Origin: Methylophaga sp.
Lineage (GTDB): Bacteria > Pseudomonadota > Gammaproteobacteria > Nitrosococcales > Methylophagaceae
Direction: 5' to 3'
Length of the DNA: 64,000 nt
Assembly (NCBI GenBank): GCA_020831825.1
Contig: JAFIFW010000005.1
Location: forward strand, 248,001 to 312,000
Shown here: positions 1 through 8,921 of the stretch, one piece after another
Layout of the letters: the number at the start of each line of letters is the position of its first letter
How positions within the stretch are numbered: position 1 is the first letter of the stretch
Notes under the pieces: model-generated
The model's database searches: none
Told to the model about the DNA's origin: nothing
Seen by the model: only the letters and a program-made list of their open reading frames with translations
Translations under genes and position numbers: made by a program

Positions 1-169
1 CGCTATTGTCGGTGCTGGCGTCATCGACCAGAATGATTTCGAAGTTTAAACCCGCGGCATGCAAGGTCGTGCGAATTTCTGTGCACAGGGGTTCGATGTT
101 GTCCTGCTCATTGAAAATCGGGAGGACGATGGAAAGTTGAAGCTCGGTGGATGGCGTTTGAATGGCCAT
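1..169 (-). CDS. Glycosyltransferase family 2, N-terminal part only
   Basis: The 56 visible residues begin at an ATG ending at base 169 and run off the left edge. They contain the opening beta strand of a GT-A glycosyltransferase (SIVLPIFNEQDNI) followed by EIILVDDASTDNS, the nucleotide-sugar-binding segment seen in polyprenyl-phosphate sugar transferases of the DPM1/ArnC type. In that family the enzyme moves a sugar from a nucleotide donor to a lipid carrier or acceptor at the membrane. The acceptor and any C-terminal membrane segments lie outside the window, so the specific function cannot be named. The 128 bases between this gene and the next hold nothing I recognise. Confidence 0.8.
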   Translation of the reverse strand, partial: MAIQTPSTELQLSIVLPIFNEQDNIEPLCTEIRTTLHAAGLNFEIILVDDASTDNS

Positions 170-297
170 AAAGAAGAAGGTCCGTATCTGCGTATTGACA
201 CCGCATTATACGAACCGGTGCTGGCTAGCTCAAACCCTTATCAATTATCAGGATTTAATGGCCCGGCCAGCCAGCGTTTCAGGAGATTTTTCAGGGC

Positions 298-687
298 TTA
301 TTCAGTGTTGCCCCAGCGTTGCCATTGTTCACTCAATGACAGATAGGCATCGCCTTCAGTCTTGACCGCTTCGGCATCAAACTTTTCTGACGCCAGGTGC
401 AGCTCTTCCAGCTGTTCAGCCCAAGCGTCCAGCTCGGTTTCCAGTCGCTCAAGTGCATTTTCCAGTGTGTAGGTCAGCTCATGCACTTGCAGAATGGCTT
501 CCGGTGTCAAATCAGCATTCAGCAATTCTTGCAACTGCTGGTTGTAGTCGCTGATATGCGCAAAGGCTTCGCTCAGGTTTTGTGCCTGAAGCCCTTTGAA
601 ATGATCAACGCGATCATCTGCGATGACCGGATTAAAGGTAAAACTCAATGCGGTCACCAGACCTGCAATTACGCCCCACTTTTTCAT
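298..687 (-). CDS. Small periplasmic protein, DUF6746-like
   Basis: A 129-residue protein with a typical signal peptide (KK, a hydrophobic core, cut near VIA/DD around residue 23). The mature part starts DDRVDHFKG and is almost entirely helical and acidic, with heptad-like Leu/Glu spacing through residues 70-115 (LTYTLENALERLETEL). From memory this pattern matches the DUF6746 family of gammaproteobacterial periplasmic proteins, whose function is unknown. The start is set at the ATG ending at 687 because AAGGAG lies five bases upstream; a TTG one codon earlier is less likely. It has no metal or catalytic motif that I can see. It stands alone between the glycosyltransferase and the permease. 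Confidence 0.7.
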   Translation of the reverse strand: MKKWGVIAGLVTALSFTFNPVIADDRVDHFKGLQAQNLSEAFAHISDYNQQLQELLNADLTPEAILQVHELTYTLENALERLETELDAWAEQLEELHLASEKFDAEAVKTEGDAYLSLSEQWQRWGNTE

Positions 688-738
688 CAAAACTCCTTAA
701 ATTTTAACCCTTGACTATTGTAAGTCGAATTTCAGACC

Positions 739-1848
739 CTAGTCTGATGGTGCTTGCCTTGTTGCCTCAAGCATTTGCGCTTGCTGCTCCAGCTCAACCC
801 CTCGAGGCCAGGCATAGACCAGCGCCTTGAGTAAAGTTGCCAGAGGAATCGCAAAGAAAATGCCCCAGAACCCCCAGATGCCACCAAAGAACAGTACCGC
901 CAAAATGATCGACACAGGGTGCAGATTGACCGCTTCTGAAAACAAAATCGGTACCAGCACATTGCCATCCAGCGCCTGGATGATACCGTAAGCGATCATT
1001 ACATACATAAACTGGTCACTGAGACCAAAATAAAACCCTGCTACCGCAGCAACAGGTAAGGTGGCAACGGCCGCACCGATGTACGGCACCAGCACTGAGA
1101 AACCGACAATTACCGCCAGCAAGGCCGCGTAGGGAACGCTTAGAAGCATGAATGTCACATAAGTCACCGCGCCAACAATGATGATTTCCACAAACTTGCC
1201 ACGAATATAGTTGGCGATTTGATCGTCCATTTCATGCCAAACCCGACTCATCAATGAACGTTTTTTGGGCAACATAGACAAAATAAAGTCGACTAGTCTT
1301 TGTTTGTCTTTAAGCATGAAAAACACCAGAATCGGTACCAAAATCAGATAAATAATCAATGCCACCACACTGCCCAATGATGACAGTGACGCGGTGATAA
1401 GACGTTGACCAAACTGCGTCATTTCCCTGCCAGCCATGCCTATCCATGCCTGAATCTGATCCGGTGTGACCAACTGTGGATAACGCTCTTGTATTTCATC
1501 CAGCCACCGCTGACCGCTGGCAAACATACGTGGTGTTTCCTGCAAAAACAGCACCATCTGGTTCCAGACCAAAGGCAAGAGAATGAAGGCCAAGGCGAGC
1601 ATAATCCCCAGAAAAGCAAGAAACACGGTACTCACCGCCAGCAGATGCGGAACCCCTCTGCGTTCCAGGATATTGACGGGGCCCTGCAACAGAAAAGCAA
1701 ACACCAGCGCGGTCAGAAACGGGGCCAGCATCCTGCCAAACAGAATAACCGCGGCAAAACCCAGCGCCAGCACTATCAGCAGAATGACGGCTTCTTCATC
1801 AGAAAAATATCGTTCGGTCCATCGCCTGAAAAGTGTCCGCATTGTCAT
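739..1848 (-). CDS. AI-2E family (PerM-type) membrane permease
   Basis: A 369-residue inner-membrane protein of the UPF0118/AI-2E transporter family. It has about eight hydrophobic segments: two pairs near the N terminus (residues 20-50 and 60-90), a soluble middle loop (95-150), then a tight C-terminal group (155-350). The C-terminal half carries the family signature near residues 290-320 (LDGNVLVPILFSEAVNLHP). Members have been linked to autoinducer-2 export, Na/H exchange or osmotic tolerance, but the substrate cannot be read from sequence; PerM is the closest E. coli relative by pattern. It starts MTMRTLFRRW at an ATG and is not overlapped by neighbours, so it is probably a single-gene unit. 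Confidence 0.85.
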   Translation of the reverse strand: MTMRTLFRRWTERYFSDEEAVILLIVLALGFAAVILFGRMLAPFLTALVFAFLLQGPVNILERRGVPHLLAVSTVFLAFLGIMLALAFILLPLVWNQMVLFLQETPRMFASGQRWLDEIQERYPQLVTPDQIQAWIGMAGREMTQFGQRLITASLSSLGSVVALIIYLILVPILVFFMLKDKQRLVDFILSMLPKKRSLMSRVWHEMDDQIANYIRGKFVEIIIVGAVTYVTFMLLSVPYAALLAVIVGFSVLVPYIGAAVATLPVAAVAGFYFGLSDQFMYVMIAYGIIQALDGNVLVPILFSEAVNLHPVSIILAVLFFGGIWGFWGIFFAIPLATLLKALVYAWPRGVELEQQAQMLEATRQAPSD

Positions 1849-1937
1849 TGGATCTTATCCGTACTTAATATGGTTGAAGAGTTTGAGTATCATTCTGACA
1901 CAAAACATCGCCATGGGCAGAGTGACTTGCGCAATAA

Positions 1938-2186
1938 GACATATTTAGTCTGAGAGCCTCTAGATCCGGCATTTTCAACCCGTCCGGGCCGATTTTGATG
2001 TCAACCGTTACCACCGTGTTTGGTCTGGCGCCACTGGTGCTCATCCCCGCTGAGGGCACAGAGTTGTATCGTGTCGTCGGCATTGTGGTGCTGGCAGGCA
2101 TTTTATGTTCGATGATGGTCACGCTGAGTTTCCTAACCGCATTGCTGGTGAGTTTGCTCAACTGGCAGCAGGGGCGAAACTCATAA
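1938..2186 (+). pseudogene. RND efflux pump remnant (C-terminal fragment)
   Basis: About 83 codons are open on the plus strand, bounded by an in-frame TAA just upstream (1935-1937) and one at the end. The translation matches the last membrane segments of HAE/AcrB-type RND pumps: SLRASRSGIFNPSGPILMS, then TVTTVFGLAPLVLIPAEGTE, then a hydrophobic helix ending in LLVSLLNW. Intact pumps are over 1000 residues and nothing upstream of base 1938 resembles the rest, so this is the surviving tail of a deleted gene. It is the only plus-strand coding-like stretch in the first 21 kb, as expected of a relic rather than a working gene. Confidence 0.7.
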
Positions 2187-2219
2187 GAGCTAACTAAAAC
2201 CGCAAGCAATCCTCAGGGC

Positions 2220-2738
2220 TTAATCGTGCTCCACAAAGATCAGCTCATCGACCGCAAAGCCAGCCTGCGCCGCTTGGTCAATAAAGCGTGTCATCACCTC
2301 ATCATCAACTTGCGGTGTTCTTGCCAACAACCACAAGTATTTATGGCTGGGCCCCGCGACAAAAGCGTATTGATAGTCAGAATCCAGCTCAAAAATCACA
2401 TAGCTGCCGTAAAATGGCCCGAAGAACGAAACCTTGAGATGGCCGAGATTACTGTCTTTGACAAAATAAGCCCGGCCCTCGGCTTCTTTCCATTGCTGAC
2501 TGGCGGCATCAAAACCGCGATTGATGACGCGTACACCGCCATCCTCTCGCAAACTGTACTCGGCATATACCTGACTCAAGCCTCGCTCGAATGAATGATC
2601 CAAACGAGCGATTTCATACCATTTGCCCAAATAACTTTGCAGCTCAAAATCTGTGACCGGGCTGATGCCAGATGGCACGCGTGTGCAAGCACTTACTATT
2701 AACAAAAGGCTATAAGTCGCTATTAGTTTTAATTTCAT
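2220..2738 (-). CDS. blc: Outer-membrane lipocalin lipoprotein (Blc-like)
   Basis: A 172-residue lipoprotein. The N terminus is a lipoprotein signal peptide with lipobox LIVSAC, the Cys being near residue 18. It is followed by the lipocalin motif 1 (YLGKWYEIARLDHSFERG) and beta-barrel segments with RGFD, GRAYF, KVSFFGPFYGSY and YLWLLARTP, which are all conserved in bacterial Blc proteins. Blc binds lysophospholipids or fatty acids at the outer membrane and helps maintain the membrane under stress. Its ATG directly follows the stop codon of mgtE with no gap, so the two are co-transcribed and probably translationally coupled. Confidence 0.9.
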   Translation of the reverse strand: MKLKLIATYSLLLIVSACTRVPSGISPVTDFELQSYLGKWYEIARLDHSFERGLSQVYAEYSLREDGGVRVINRGFDAASQQWKEAEGRAYFVKDSNLGHLKVSFFGPFYGSYVIFELDSDYQYAFVAGPSHKYLWLLARTPQVDDEVMTRFIDQAAQAGFAVDELIFVEHD

Positions 2739-4109
2739 CTAGCCAACCATGAGTGAAGACAGGAACAGTGTTGCCAGGCCCAGATAAATCGTGACGCCGG
2801 TAATATCAGTGATCGTTGTCAAAATCGGTCCAGTCATCAGGGCCGGATCCTTACCCATGCGTTTGATCAAAAATGGCATCGTACCGCCCACTACACCAGC
2901 GACCAGCACATTGATACCCAGCGCAATGCCGGCAACAACGCCGAGAATGACATTGCCCTGCAATACATAGGCAACCACACAAAACAATGCGCCAAGGGCC
3001 ACACCATTAAACAGGCCTATCACCAGTTCCTTACGAACAGCTTTCCAAAAATCTATCAGCCGGGCTTCACCCAGCGCGATACTGCGGATCGACACAGATA
3101 GCGCCTGAATACCGACATTACCGCCCATATCGGTGATCATCGGCAAAAATGCCGCCAGAATAGCCACCTGCACAATGGTATTCTCAAAACTGCTAATCAC
3201 TGCGACCGCGCCAAGATTCAGAAAAATATTGGCGGCCATCCACGGCAGACGTTTTTTCACTGCCTGTCTGGGCGGTGTGTAAAAACTCTCATCCGGCGAG
3301 GCGGCATTCATTGCTACAAACTCATCGGCCAGTTCATGTGCCAGCAGATCCATAGACTGACCGATACTGATAATGCCAACCATTGCCTGATGTTCATCAA
3401 CCACCGGCATCATTTTCAGCCGCCGACTGCGAATTCGTCTGGCGGCCTCAAGCGCTGGCTCATCGACAGCAATCGCAAAGACATCCGAGGTCATGACATT
3501 CCTGACTTTGGCTTTGGGATCGCCAAGCATCAACTCTCGCAATGAAACCACCCCTTCAAGACGCTGCGTCTCAGGGTGCAAAACAAATACATAAGCGGTG
3601 CGCTCCACCTCTGCCGGGGCAAGTCGCACCGCCTCAATCACCTCACTGATATGACTGTCAGCATCAACAGTCAGGAAATTAGGGCTCATTACCGAGCCGG
3701 CTGTTCCTTCCGGATATTCAGCCAATTGCGTGACCCGTTGCCGATAGTCCGGATCCATCTGATCCAGCAAACGGCTGGCATATGCTTCGGGCAACAGTTT
3801 GAGTACATCGGCAAACTTTTCTGGTGCCATTTCCGCCAGCAGTGATCCGGCATCATCCTCGCTCATTTGCCCCAATAGCGTTACCGTAAATGCGGGTGGC
3901 AAATATCCGGCTACATAGGCGGCTTTTTCCCAGCCGGATTGCAACAGGAAGGCGATAACGTTTTCCAGTGGCACTCGAGTTAATACTTGTGAGGTTCGAA
4001 GTGATGAGACGTTTCTGCCGGCTTTTAAGGCGGCCTTGATATCACCTTCGATCAAAAACTGTTGGGTTTGCTCGGCATAGTCATGCATCGAGCTGGCTAC
4101 GAGTAACAT
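2739..4109 (-). CDS. mgtE: MgtE-type magnesium transporter
   Basis: A 456-residue channel for Mg2+ uptake in the inner membrane, of normal family length. The order is an MgtE_N superhelical domain (about residues 40-140, with LLAEMAPEKFADVLKLLP), a CBS pair (about 145-265, with GTAGSVMSPNFLTV and VRNVMTSDVFAI) and a five-helix membrane domain from about 290. The membrane domain includes the pore signature DMGGNVGIQALS. In this family the CBS and N domains sense cytoplasmic Mg2+ and close the channel. The ATG ending at 4109 is preceded by AAGGAGTGATGC, a good ribosome site; an internal start at MHDYAEQ is possible but less well placed. It heads a two-gene unit with the lipocalin. Confidence 0.93.
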   Translation of the reverse strand: MLLVASSMHDYAEQTQQFLIEGDIKAALKAGRNVSSLRTSQVLTRVPLENVIAFLLQSGWEKAAYVAGYLPPAFTVTLLGQMSEDDAGSLLAEMAPEKFADVLKLLPEAYASRLLDQMDPDYRQRVTQLAEYPEGTAGSVMSPNFLTVDADSHISEVIEAVRLAPAEVERTAYVFVLHPETQRLEGVVSLRELMLGDPKAKVRNVMTSDVFAIAVDEPALEAARRIRSRRLKMMPVVDEHQAMVGIISIGQSMDLLAHELADEFVAMNAASPDESFYTPPRQAVKKRLPWMAANIFLNLGAVAVISSFENTIVQVAILAAFLPMITDMGGNVGIQALSVSIRSIALGEARLIDFWKAVRKELVIGLFNGVALGALFCVVAYVLQGNVILGVVAGIALGINVLVAGVVGGTMPFLIKRMGKDPALMTGPILTTITDITGVTIYLGLATLFLSSLMVG

Positions 4110-4178
4110 GCATCACTCCTTTGTGAAATAAGTACTTTTTATTTCAGTGCCCTGATTTGCTAATCCGGGCTTGATAAA

Positions 4179-4536
4179 TCAGTGGCTGGCAAAGCGGTCT
4201 TCGAGAAAACGTTGCCAGGAACGACTATCAGCTTCCGGGTTACAACGAGCGTCATCAAATTCGGTAAATGCATGATCCGCACCGCCATAGGCAATCATTT
4301 CATTGGCCACCTGATGCTGTTCCAGCGCTTCCGCCAGTGCGGCAAAATCCAGCATGCTAATCATCGGATCGGCCGTGCCGTGCCGTGCCGTGCCGTGCCG
4401 TGCAACACCAGTTTGTGGCCTGATCGGGGGTAACAAAATAACCCTGATAGGTGTTGCCCTCCAGCTGATATTGCACCTCGTTTGCCATGGCCGATGACAC
4501 CTTCAGACTGACCAGCAGATCCAGAATCTTTACCAT
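4179..4536 (-). pseudogene. Decayed dienelactone hydrolase with internal deletion and repeat expansion
   Basis: Two ends of a dienelactone-hydrolase gene survive. The N-terminal part starts at the ATG ending at 4536 and reads a signal-like leader, then MANEVQYQLEGNTYQGYFVT and PDQATN. The C-terminal part, in another frame, reads ADPMISMLDFAALAEALEQ, then GGADHAFTEFDDAR (acid/His of the triad) and RSWQRFLEDRFASH. The middle, about 130 residues in intact homologues and including the nucleophile Cys motif, is missing. The junction lies at a six-unit pentanucleotide array that puts the two ends out of frame. A working enzyme cannot be made. The intact protein would have been a periplasmic alpha/beta hydrolase of about 240-250 residues. 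Confidence 0.8.
4372..4401. repeat. Pentanucleotide tandem array, six copies of GCCGT
   Basis: Six perfect head-to-tail copies of the five-base unit GCCGT lie inside the decayed hydrolase gene. On the coding strand the unit is ACGGC. Normal coding sequence for the conserved LVLHGTADPM stretch needs only two copies (CAC GGC ACG GCC), so four extra copies (20 bases) appear to have been added by slippage, shifting the frame. The flanking bases TGTTGC and CGATCC fit the normal gene on either side. Confidence 0.9.
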
Positions 4537-4563
4537 CTCGGCTTACTCTTACTTGTTGCTCAC

Positions 4564-5796
4564 TTAAAATATTCTCCGATCCTGAACTCGCCGGCCCTCC
4601 TGCACTTCAGGGCCGGGATATACGACCACACGCTCATGCTCGGTTAGGCCTTCCAGCACCTCAGCATTCCAACCGTTGTTAACCCCTATGGAAACCTTTC
4701 TCATCTGCACCCGCTGACGCTCATCCACCACAAACACGGCCCATGCCCCGTGATGGCGGAACAAGGCCGCTGAAGGCACCGTCAGTACATCACGTTCCTG
4801 CCAGACAACAATACTGACCTCGACCCGATAACCATGGCCGAGAGCACGTCGTTTGTCCGGGTCATCGGTGAAGCGGATGATGGTATTGACCCGCTGCTCT
4901 TCTACGCCCAAGGCTGAAAACCGGGTAAACCCCCAAGGTTCAACTTGTTCGACTTGTCCTGTCAGACGTTCAGGCCCGCCCCAATGATCGATAAGCACAG
5001 GATCACCTACAGAGACTCTGACGGCATCACTGGACAATAATTCGGCAAGAATCTCCAGATCATCTGCCGTATCTCCAATTTCCATAATAGGCGTGCCCGC
5101 CTCCAGTGTTGTTTCACTCTTTTGCAAAATCCTCAAAATTCGCCCCGACACAGGTGCAACCAACGGGATGGTGTTGCTATTAGTCACACTGCCAGCCGGA
5201 CTGAGCGGATCATTGAAGCTGATCAAGCGTGCCCGTGCATTGGCAAGATCAGCCTCTCGCATGGCAATCGCGGCAATGGCCGTATCATGATCTGCCTGAC
5301 TGGCCCTATAGCCACGCACTGCCCGGTCCAGTTCGGAACGGGTCACCAGACCACGCTCGTGCAATTGACGAATACGTAGTTGCTCTACTTCGGCCAGCTC
5401 CTTGTCTGCGATAGCCTTGTTCAGATCTGCCCTTGCCATTCTGAGTGCCGCCTCGGCCGCATTGACCGCTGCCAAACCCTGTTCACGTGTTCGAATATCC
5501 AGTGCCGATGGATTAATCGGTAACATTCTGGCGATGATGGTTTCACCGCCTATCACCGGATCGCCAGGTTCTGCCTCTACACGTAACAATCGGCCAGCAA
5601 TCGGCGCAGACACCATGTAAGCATCTCGTACTCGGGTACGCGCTTCTTCATTGATGGTCAGCTGCATATCTTGCCGCTGCACCAGTACAATATCGACGGA
5701 TTCCGGTCGGGGAGAAAATGCCAGCGCAAAGGCAATGATCAGCAATACCATTACCATCACTGTGAGAATCGATCTCGATTTACGTCGAGCAACCAT
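4564..5796 (-). CDS. HlyD/MFP family periplasmic adaptor of an ABC exporter
   Basis: A 410-residue membrane-fusion protein: one N-terminal membrane anchor (about residues 10-28), a lipoyl-like half (APIAGRLLRVEAEPGDPV), a long coiled-coil hairpin (about 105-190, with AAEAALRMARADLNKA), the second lipoyl half (VAPVSGRILRILQ) and a beta-barrel C-terminal region. Such adaptors link an inner-membrane transporter to an outer-membrane channel or deliver substrate into the periplasm. It starts four bases after the permease stop and is the last gene of a three-gene unit, ATPase-permease-adaptor. No outer-membrane TolC-type gene lies nearby. The substrate is unknown; macrolides, lipids or siderophores are all possible for this layout. 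Confidence 0.87.
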   Translation of the reverse strand: MVARRKSRSILTVMVMVLLIIAFALAFSPRPESVDIVLVQRQDMQLTINEEARTRVRDAYMVSAPIAGRLLRVEAEPGDPVIGGETIIARMLPINPSALDIRTREQGLAAVNAAEAALRMARADLNKAIADKELAEVEQLRIRQLHERGLVTRSELDRAVRGYRASQADHDTAIAAIAMREADLANARARLISFNDPLSPAGSVTNSNTIPLVAPVSGRILRILQKSETTLEAGTPIMEIGDTADDLEILAELLSSDAVRVSVGDPVLIDHWGGPERLTGQVEQVEPWGFTRFSALGVEEQRVNTIIRFTDDPDKRRALGHGYRVEVSIVVWQERDVLTVPSAALFRHHGAWAVFVVDERQRVQMRKVSIGVNNGWNAEVLEGLTEHERVVVYPGPEVQEGRRVQDRRIF

Positions 5797-5800
5797 GACA

Positions 5801-8167
5801 CTACTCCCGAATTTTCAACGCTGTGACCAAATCAAGTCTGTGAATATCTCTTTGCAACAAGATGCCAGACACCACCGCAGCCACCACAACAGCAAGCATC
5901 GCCAATCCATAGCTGGCGGGCACAAAAGCCATTGGAATACGATACAGATCGGTACTGAAAGCTTCTGCGATCAGACTGGTCAGAAAGTACCCTAGCAGGC
6001 AACCGACCGGCAGTGCCAGTAAGGCAATCAAAGCCAGTTCGCCCAACAAGACAAAACCGGTTTCTGAACGGCTCAACCCAAGCACCCGCAGGCTGGCAAG
6101 GTCGCGAGCCCGCTCGGCAAAACTGATTCGAGCCGTGTTGTACACCACGCCAAAACTTATCACCGCAGCAATCGCTGTCATAATAAAACGCATGGCGCCC
6201 GCCCCGGTATCCATAACCTCTCGGATCGCTGAGCGGCTCTCCTCACGCAAGGTGACTCCGGCCACCGCAGGCATGTCCTTGAGTTGTCGATACAAGCGCT
6301 GACTCTGCTGCTGATCGATTGACAGATAAGCACCGGAAACCCTGCCCGGTTCTTTCAATAATCGATTAAGGGTCTCAATTGACATAAATGCCGGTGAACC
6401 GAGCAAAGTATCCGCAATGCTTATCACGGGCACTTCAATCACCGGACGCCGCCCTTCTCTGATCTCAATCGTCAGCCACTGTCCGGGCAGGATAGCCAAC
6501 TGTTCCGCCAAAGATCGGGACAGCACAATGCCTTCTGTCGGCAAATCAATGGCCTGCATGGACACGTCAACGGCTCGATACAGCGCTGGATTTTCGCTGA
6601 GTGCAGTAATGCTGCCACGGTAATCATGCACCCCGTTACGCATCAGCACAGATACTGCTCGAAACGGTTCAACCTTAAAAACGCCATCGAGTGACTGCAG
6701 CGAGAACGTCGCGCTACTGCCCAGCGGTTCAATAAAAGTAACGGTGACATCCGAACGATCAATCACATCAAAGCTGAGCGAAATGGTTCGATCAAAAGCG
6801 CTCATCACACTGAGCATAGCCACGCTCAGCGACATACCCGCCGCAATTCCCAATGTCGCCAACATTGCTCTTGCCGGCTGTCTGAGCACCGACCTCAGCA
6901 TCATTCGACTGGGCTGATCCAGCCAGGCGGACACAGGTTTGGGAATTTGCAGCGAGGCGCTGTAATCAGGTGGGGCAGGTGGTCGCATGGCTTCAGCCGC
7001 TGGCAGGTTAAATGCCCTTCTCAATACCAGCAGACTGGCTGCCGAAGCAGCGGCAACACTGCTAACAAAACCAATCACAAAAGCACTCGGATCGACGCTA
7101 AAGACCAGAAACGGGAATTTGTAATAAAGCTGATAAAAACCACTCAGCGAATGGCCCAGCCAAACGCCCATCAAACAACCCAGCAAGGCACCACCCGCGG
7201 CGATCAAAACGACAAACTTGAAGTAATGGCCGCCAATTTCGACATTGCTGTAACCAAATGCTTTCAACAAACCGATTTGCTCACGCTCGACCTGCACCAT
7301 TCGGGAAATGACGATGTATAAAAGAAAAGCCGCCACGCCGAGAAAAACCGGCGGAACGGTTCGGCTGGAAACGCGCAAACTGTTTATCTCGTCGACAATA
7401 AATCGATTGGATAAATGATCGTCCAGTGAATAAGCACCCAGACCACCATAAGGGTTCAACAGCCGATCCAGTTCGATGATGGTACCTGTCACAGAAACAT
7501 CCCGACTGGTTCGCAACAGGATCTCGTTAACGGCACCATCCAGGTCAAACACCGCCGCCAATGCCTTCTGATTCATCCAGACCACGGCAAAACGTGCTTC
7601 GTCTGGCACCAGTTCGCCGGGCGGTGTGGTGTAAAGGAATTCCGGTGATTGCGCCAAACCGACAATATGAAATTGATGTCGCGCACCGTTCATAGTCACC
7701 GTCATGCGATCACCTGGTGTCAATTCATGCTCACGGGCAAAACTCTCCAGCAACAGCACTTCATCACGCTGATTAGCCTGCAAATGCCGGCCGGCCGAGA
7801 GATAAACAGCATTCAGATCCGGCTGCCGGTGTTCCGGCAATGACACTGCCTGCATACGAACCGGCACATCAATCCTTGGCAAATTGATCTGCCCTGCGGC
7901 ATTGATTCGGCCTTCTGCCACTAACACCCCGTCCAGATCAGCAACCCGATCCACCATATGCGCTGGGGCACGCTTTACCGGGGCAAACACTTCCGCCAGC
8001 CGATAACGTTCATAGTAGGTATCTCTGGTGTCCGTGAGTGAATTGACCATGCCGTCCATCATCACCATCAAGGTGACACCGGATGCGATCACCAGCATGA
8101 TGGCAATCGCCTGTCCCTTAACCCGCCATAAATCCCGAAACAGTTTTTTATCGAGCGGTGATAGCAT
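5801..8167 (-). CDS. ABC transporter permease, FtsX-like, two-repeat type
   Basis: A 788-residue inner-membrane permease made of two FtsX-type units. Each unit has a first helix, a large periplasmic domain and a three-helix bundle. Helices are visible near residues 20-40, 270-290, 320-345, 360-385 (first unit) and 430-450, 665-690, 715-740 and 750-775 (second unit). The periplasmic domains have the MacB-like mix of strands (e.g. DVSVTGTIIELDRLL, VPVISIADTLLGSPAF). Proteins of this size usually move lipids, lipoproteins or lipophilic compounds out of the outer leaflet using force from a partner ATPase. It lies five bases after that ATPase and four bases before the adaptor. The substrate cannot be told from sequence. 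Confidence 0.88.
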   Translation of the reverse strand: MLSPLDKKLFRDLWRVKGQAIAIMLVIASGVTLMVMMDGMVNSLTDTRDTYYERYRLAEVFAPVKRAPAHMVDRVADLDGVLVAEGRINAAGQINLPRIDVPVRMQAVSLPEHRQPDLNAVYLSAGRHLQANQRDEVLLLESFAREHELTPGDRMTVTMNGARHQFHIVGLAQSPEFLYTTPPGELVPDEARFAVVWMNQKALAAVFDLDGAVNEILLRTSRDVSVTGTIIELDRLLNPYGGLGAYSLDDHLSNRFIVDEINSLRVSSRTVPPVFLGVAAFLLYIVISRMVQVEREQIGLLKAFGYSNVEIGGHYFKFVVLIAAGGALLGCLMGVWLGHSLSGFYQLYYKFPFLVFSVDPSAFVIGFVSSVAAASAASLLVLRRAFNLPAAEAMRPPAPPDYSASLQIPKPVSAWLDQPSRMMLRSVLRQPARAMLATLGIAAGMSLSVAMLSVMSAFDRTISLSFDVIDRSDVTVTFIEPLGSSATFSLQSLDGVFKVEPFRAVSVLMRNGVHDYRGSITALSENPALYRAVDVSMQAIDLPTEGIVLSRSLAEQLAILPGQWLTIEIREGRRPVIEVPVISIADTLLGSPAFMSIETLNRLLKEPGRVSGAYLSIDQQQSQRLYRQLKDMPAVAGVTLREESRSAIREVMDTGAGAMRFIMTAIAAVISFGVVYNTARISFAERARDLASLRVLGLSRSETGFVLLGELALIALLALPVGCLLGYFLTSLIAEAFSTDLYRIPMAFVPASYGLAMLAVVVAAVVSGILLQRDIHRLDLVTALKIRE

Positions 8168-8172
8168 CGGTA

Positions 8173-8895
8173 TTACCAGACAATCTGCTCAGCAGACACT
8201 GGCGCGGAATTTTCGATGACCTCGCGAATTTTTCCGTCGGCAAAGTGAATGACTCGATCCGCCATTTCTGCCGTTGCGGCAGCGTGGGTCACAATCAACA
8301 CGGTGGTGCCCAGTTGCTGGTTAACCTGCTGCAACACCTTCAATACAGTTCGACCTGTGGCGCTATCCAGTGCACCGGTCGGTTCATCACACAGCAACAG
8401 GGTCGGATTTTTTGCGATGGCTCTGGCAATGGCGACACGCTGTTGCTCACCACCTGACAACTGTGCCGGGAAATGATCCAGACGATGGTCGAGCCCCACC
8501 AAGGCCAGGGCTTCATCAGCCGCCATCGGTGAATCTGCAATTTCGGTGACCAATTCCACGTTTTCTCGCGCCGTCAGGCTCGGCATCAGATTGTAGAATT
8601 GAAAAACAAATCCGACATTTTGCCGTCGGTACTGGGTCAGTGCTTTTTCACTGAACTGATGCAGTGCTTGATCAAAGAACCAGCACTCGCCACTACTTGC
8701 ATGATCCAGACCGCCCATAATGTTCAGCAAGGTTGACTTGCCACTGCCAGACGGCCCCAACAACACTACCAGCGTCGATGCGGGAATCTGTAAATCAAGG
8801 CCTTGCAGCGCATGCACGGCAGCGGCACCTTCGCCATATTGACGCGTCAGTCCGATAACATTAAATGCAGGTAATGGCTGTTGTTTATCGACCAT
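8173..8895 (-). CDS. ABC transporter ATP-binding protein (LolD/MacB type)
   Basis: A 240-residue nucleotide-binding subunit. Walker A is GPSGSGKST (about residue 47), followed by a Q-loop region with FVFQFYNLMPSL, the ABC signature LSGGEQQR (about 147), Walker B LLLCDEP with GALDS as D-loop, and the switch His in VTHAAATAE. The FYNLMPSLTARENV segment is typical of the LolD/MacB/FtsE class, which pairs with FtsX-type permeases, and the next gene is such a permease. As first gene of the unit it energises the exporter at 4.6-8.9 kb. It is separated by 26 bases from fbp, so read-through from fbp or the fhc operon is possible. Confidence 0.93.
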   Translation of the reverse strand: MVDKQQPLPAFNVIGLTRQYGEGAAAVHALQGLDLQIPASTLVVLLGPSGSGKSTLLNIMGGLDHASSGECWFFDQALHQFSEKALTQYRRQNVGFVFQFYNLMPSLTARENVELVTEIADSPMAADEALALVGLDHRLDHFPAQLSGGEQQRVAIARAIAKNPTLLLCDEPTGALDSATGRTVLKVLQQVNQQLGTTVLIVTHAAATAEMADRVIHFADGKIREVIENSAPVSAEQIVW

Positions 8896-8921
8896 GGCGG
8901 TCTGCGCAACAGACGGACTGT

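Noticed and set aside
1405..1953. Long plus-strand frame opposite the AI-2E permease
   Set aside because: It is antisense to a well-supported gene, very rich in Gln/His/Lys as expected of a complement frame, and has no start signal.
4372..4401. The GCCGT array as a CRISPR or regulatory repeat
   Set aside because: The unit is five bases with no spacers and sits inside a decayed coding sequence; simple slippage explains it.
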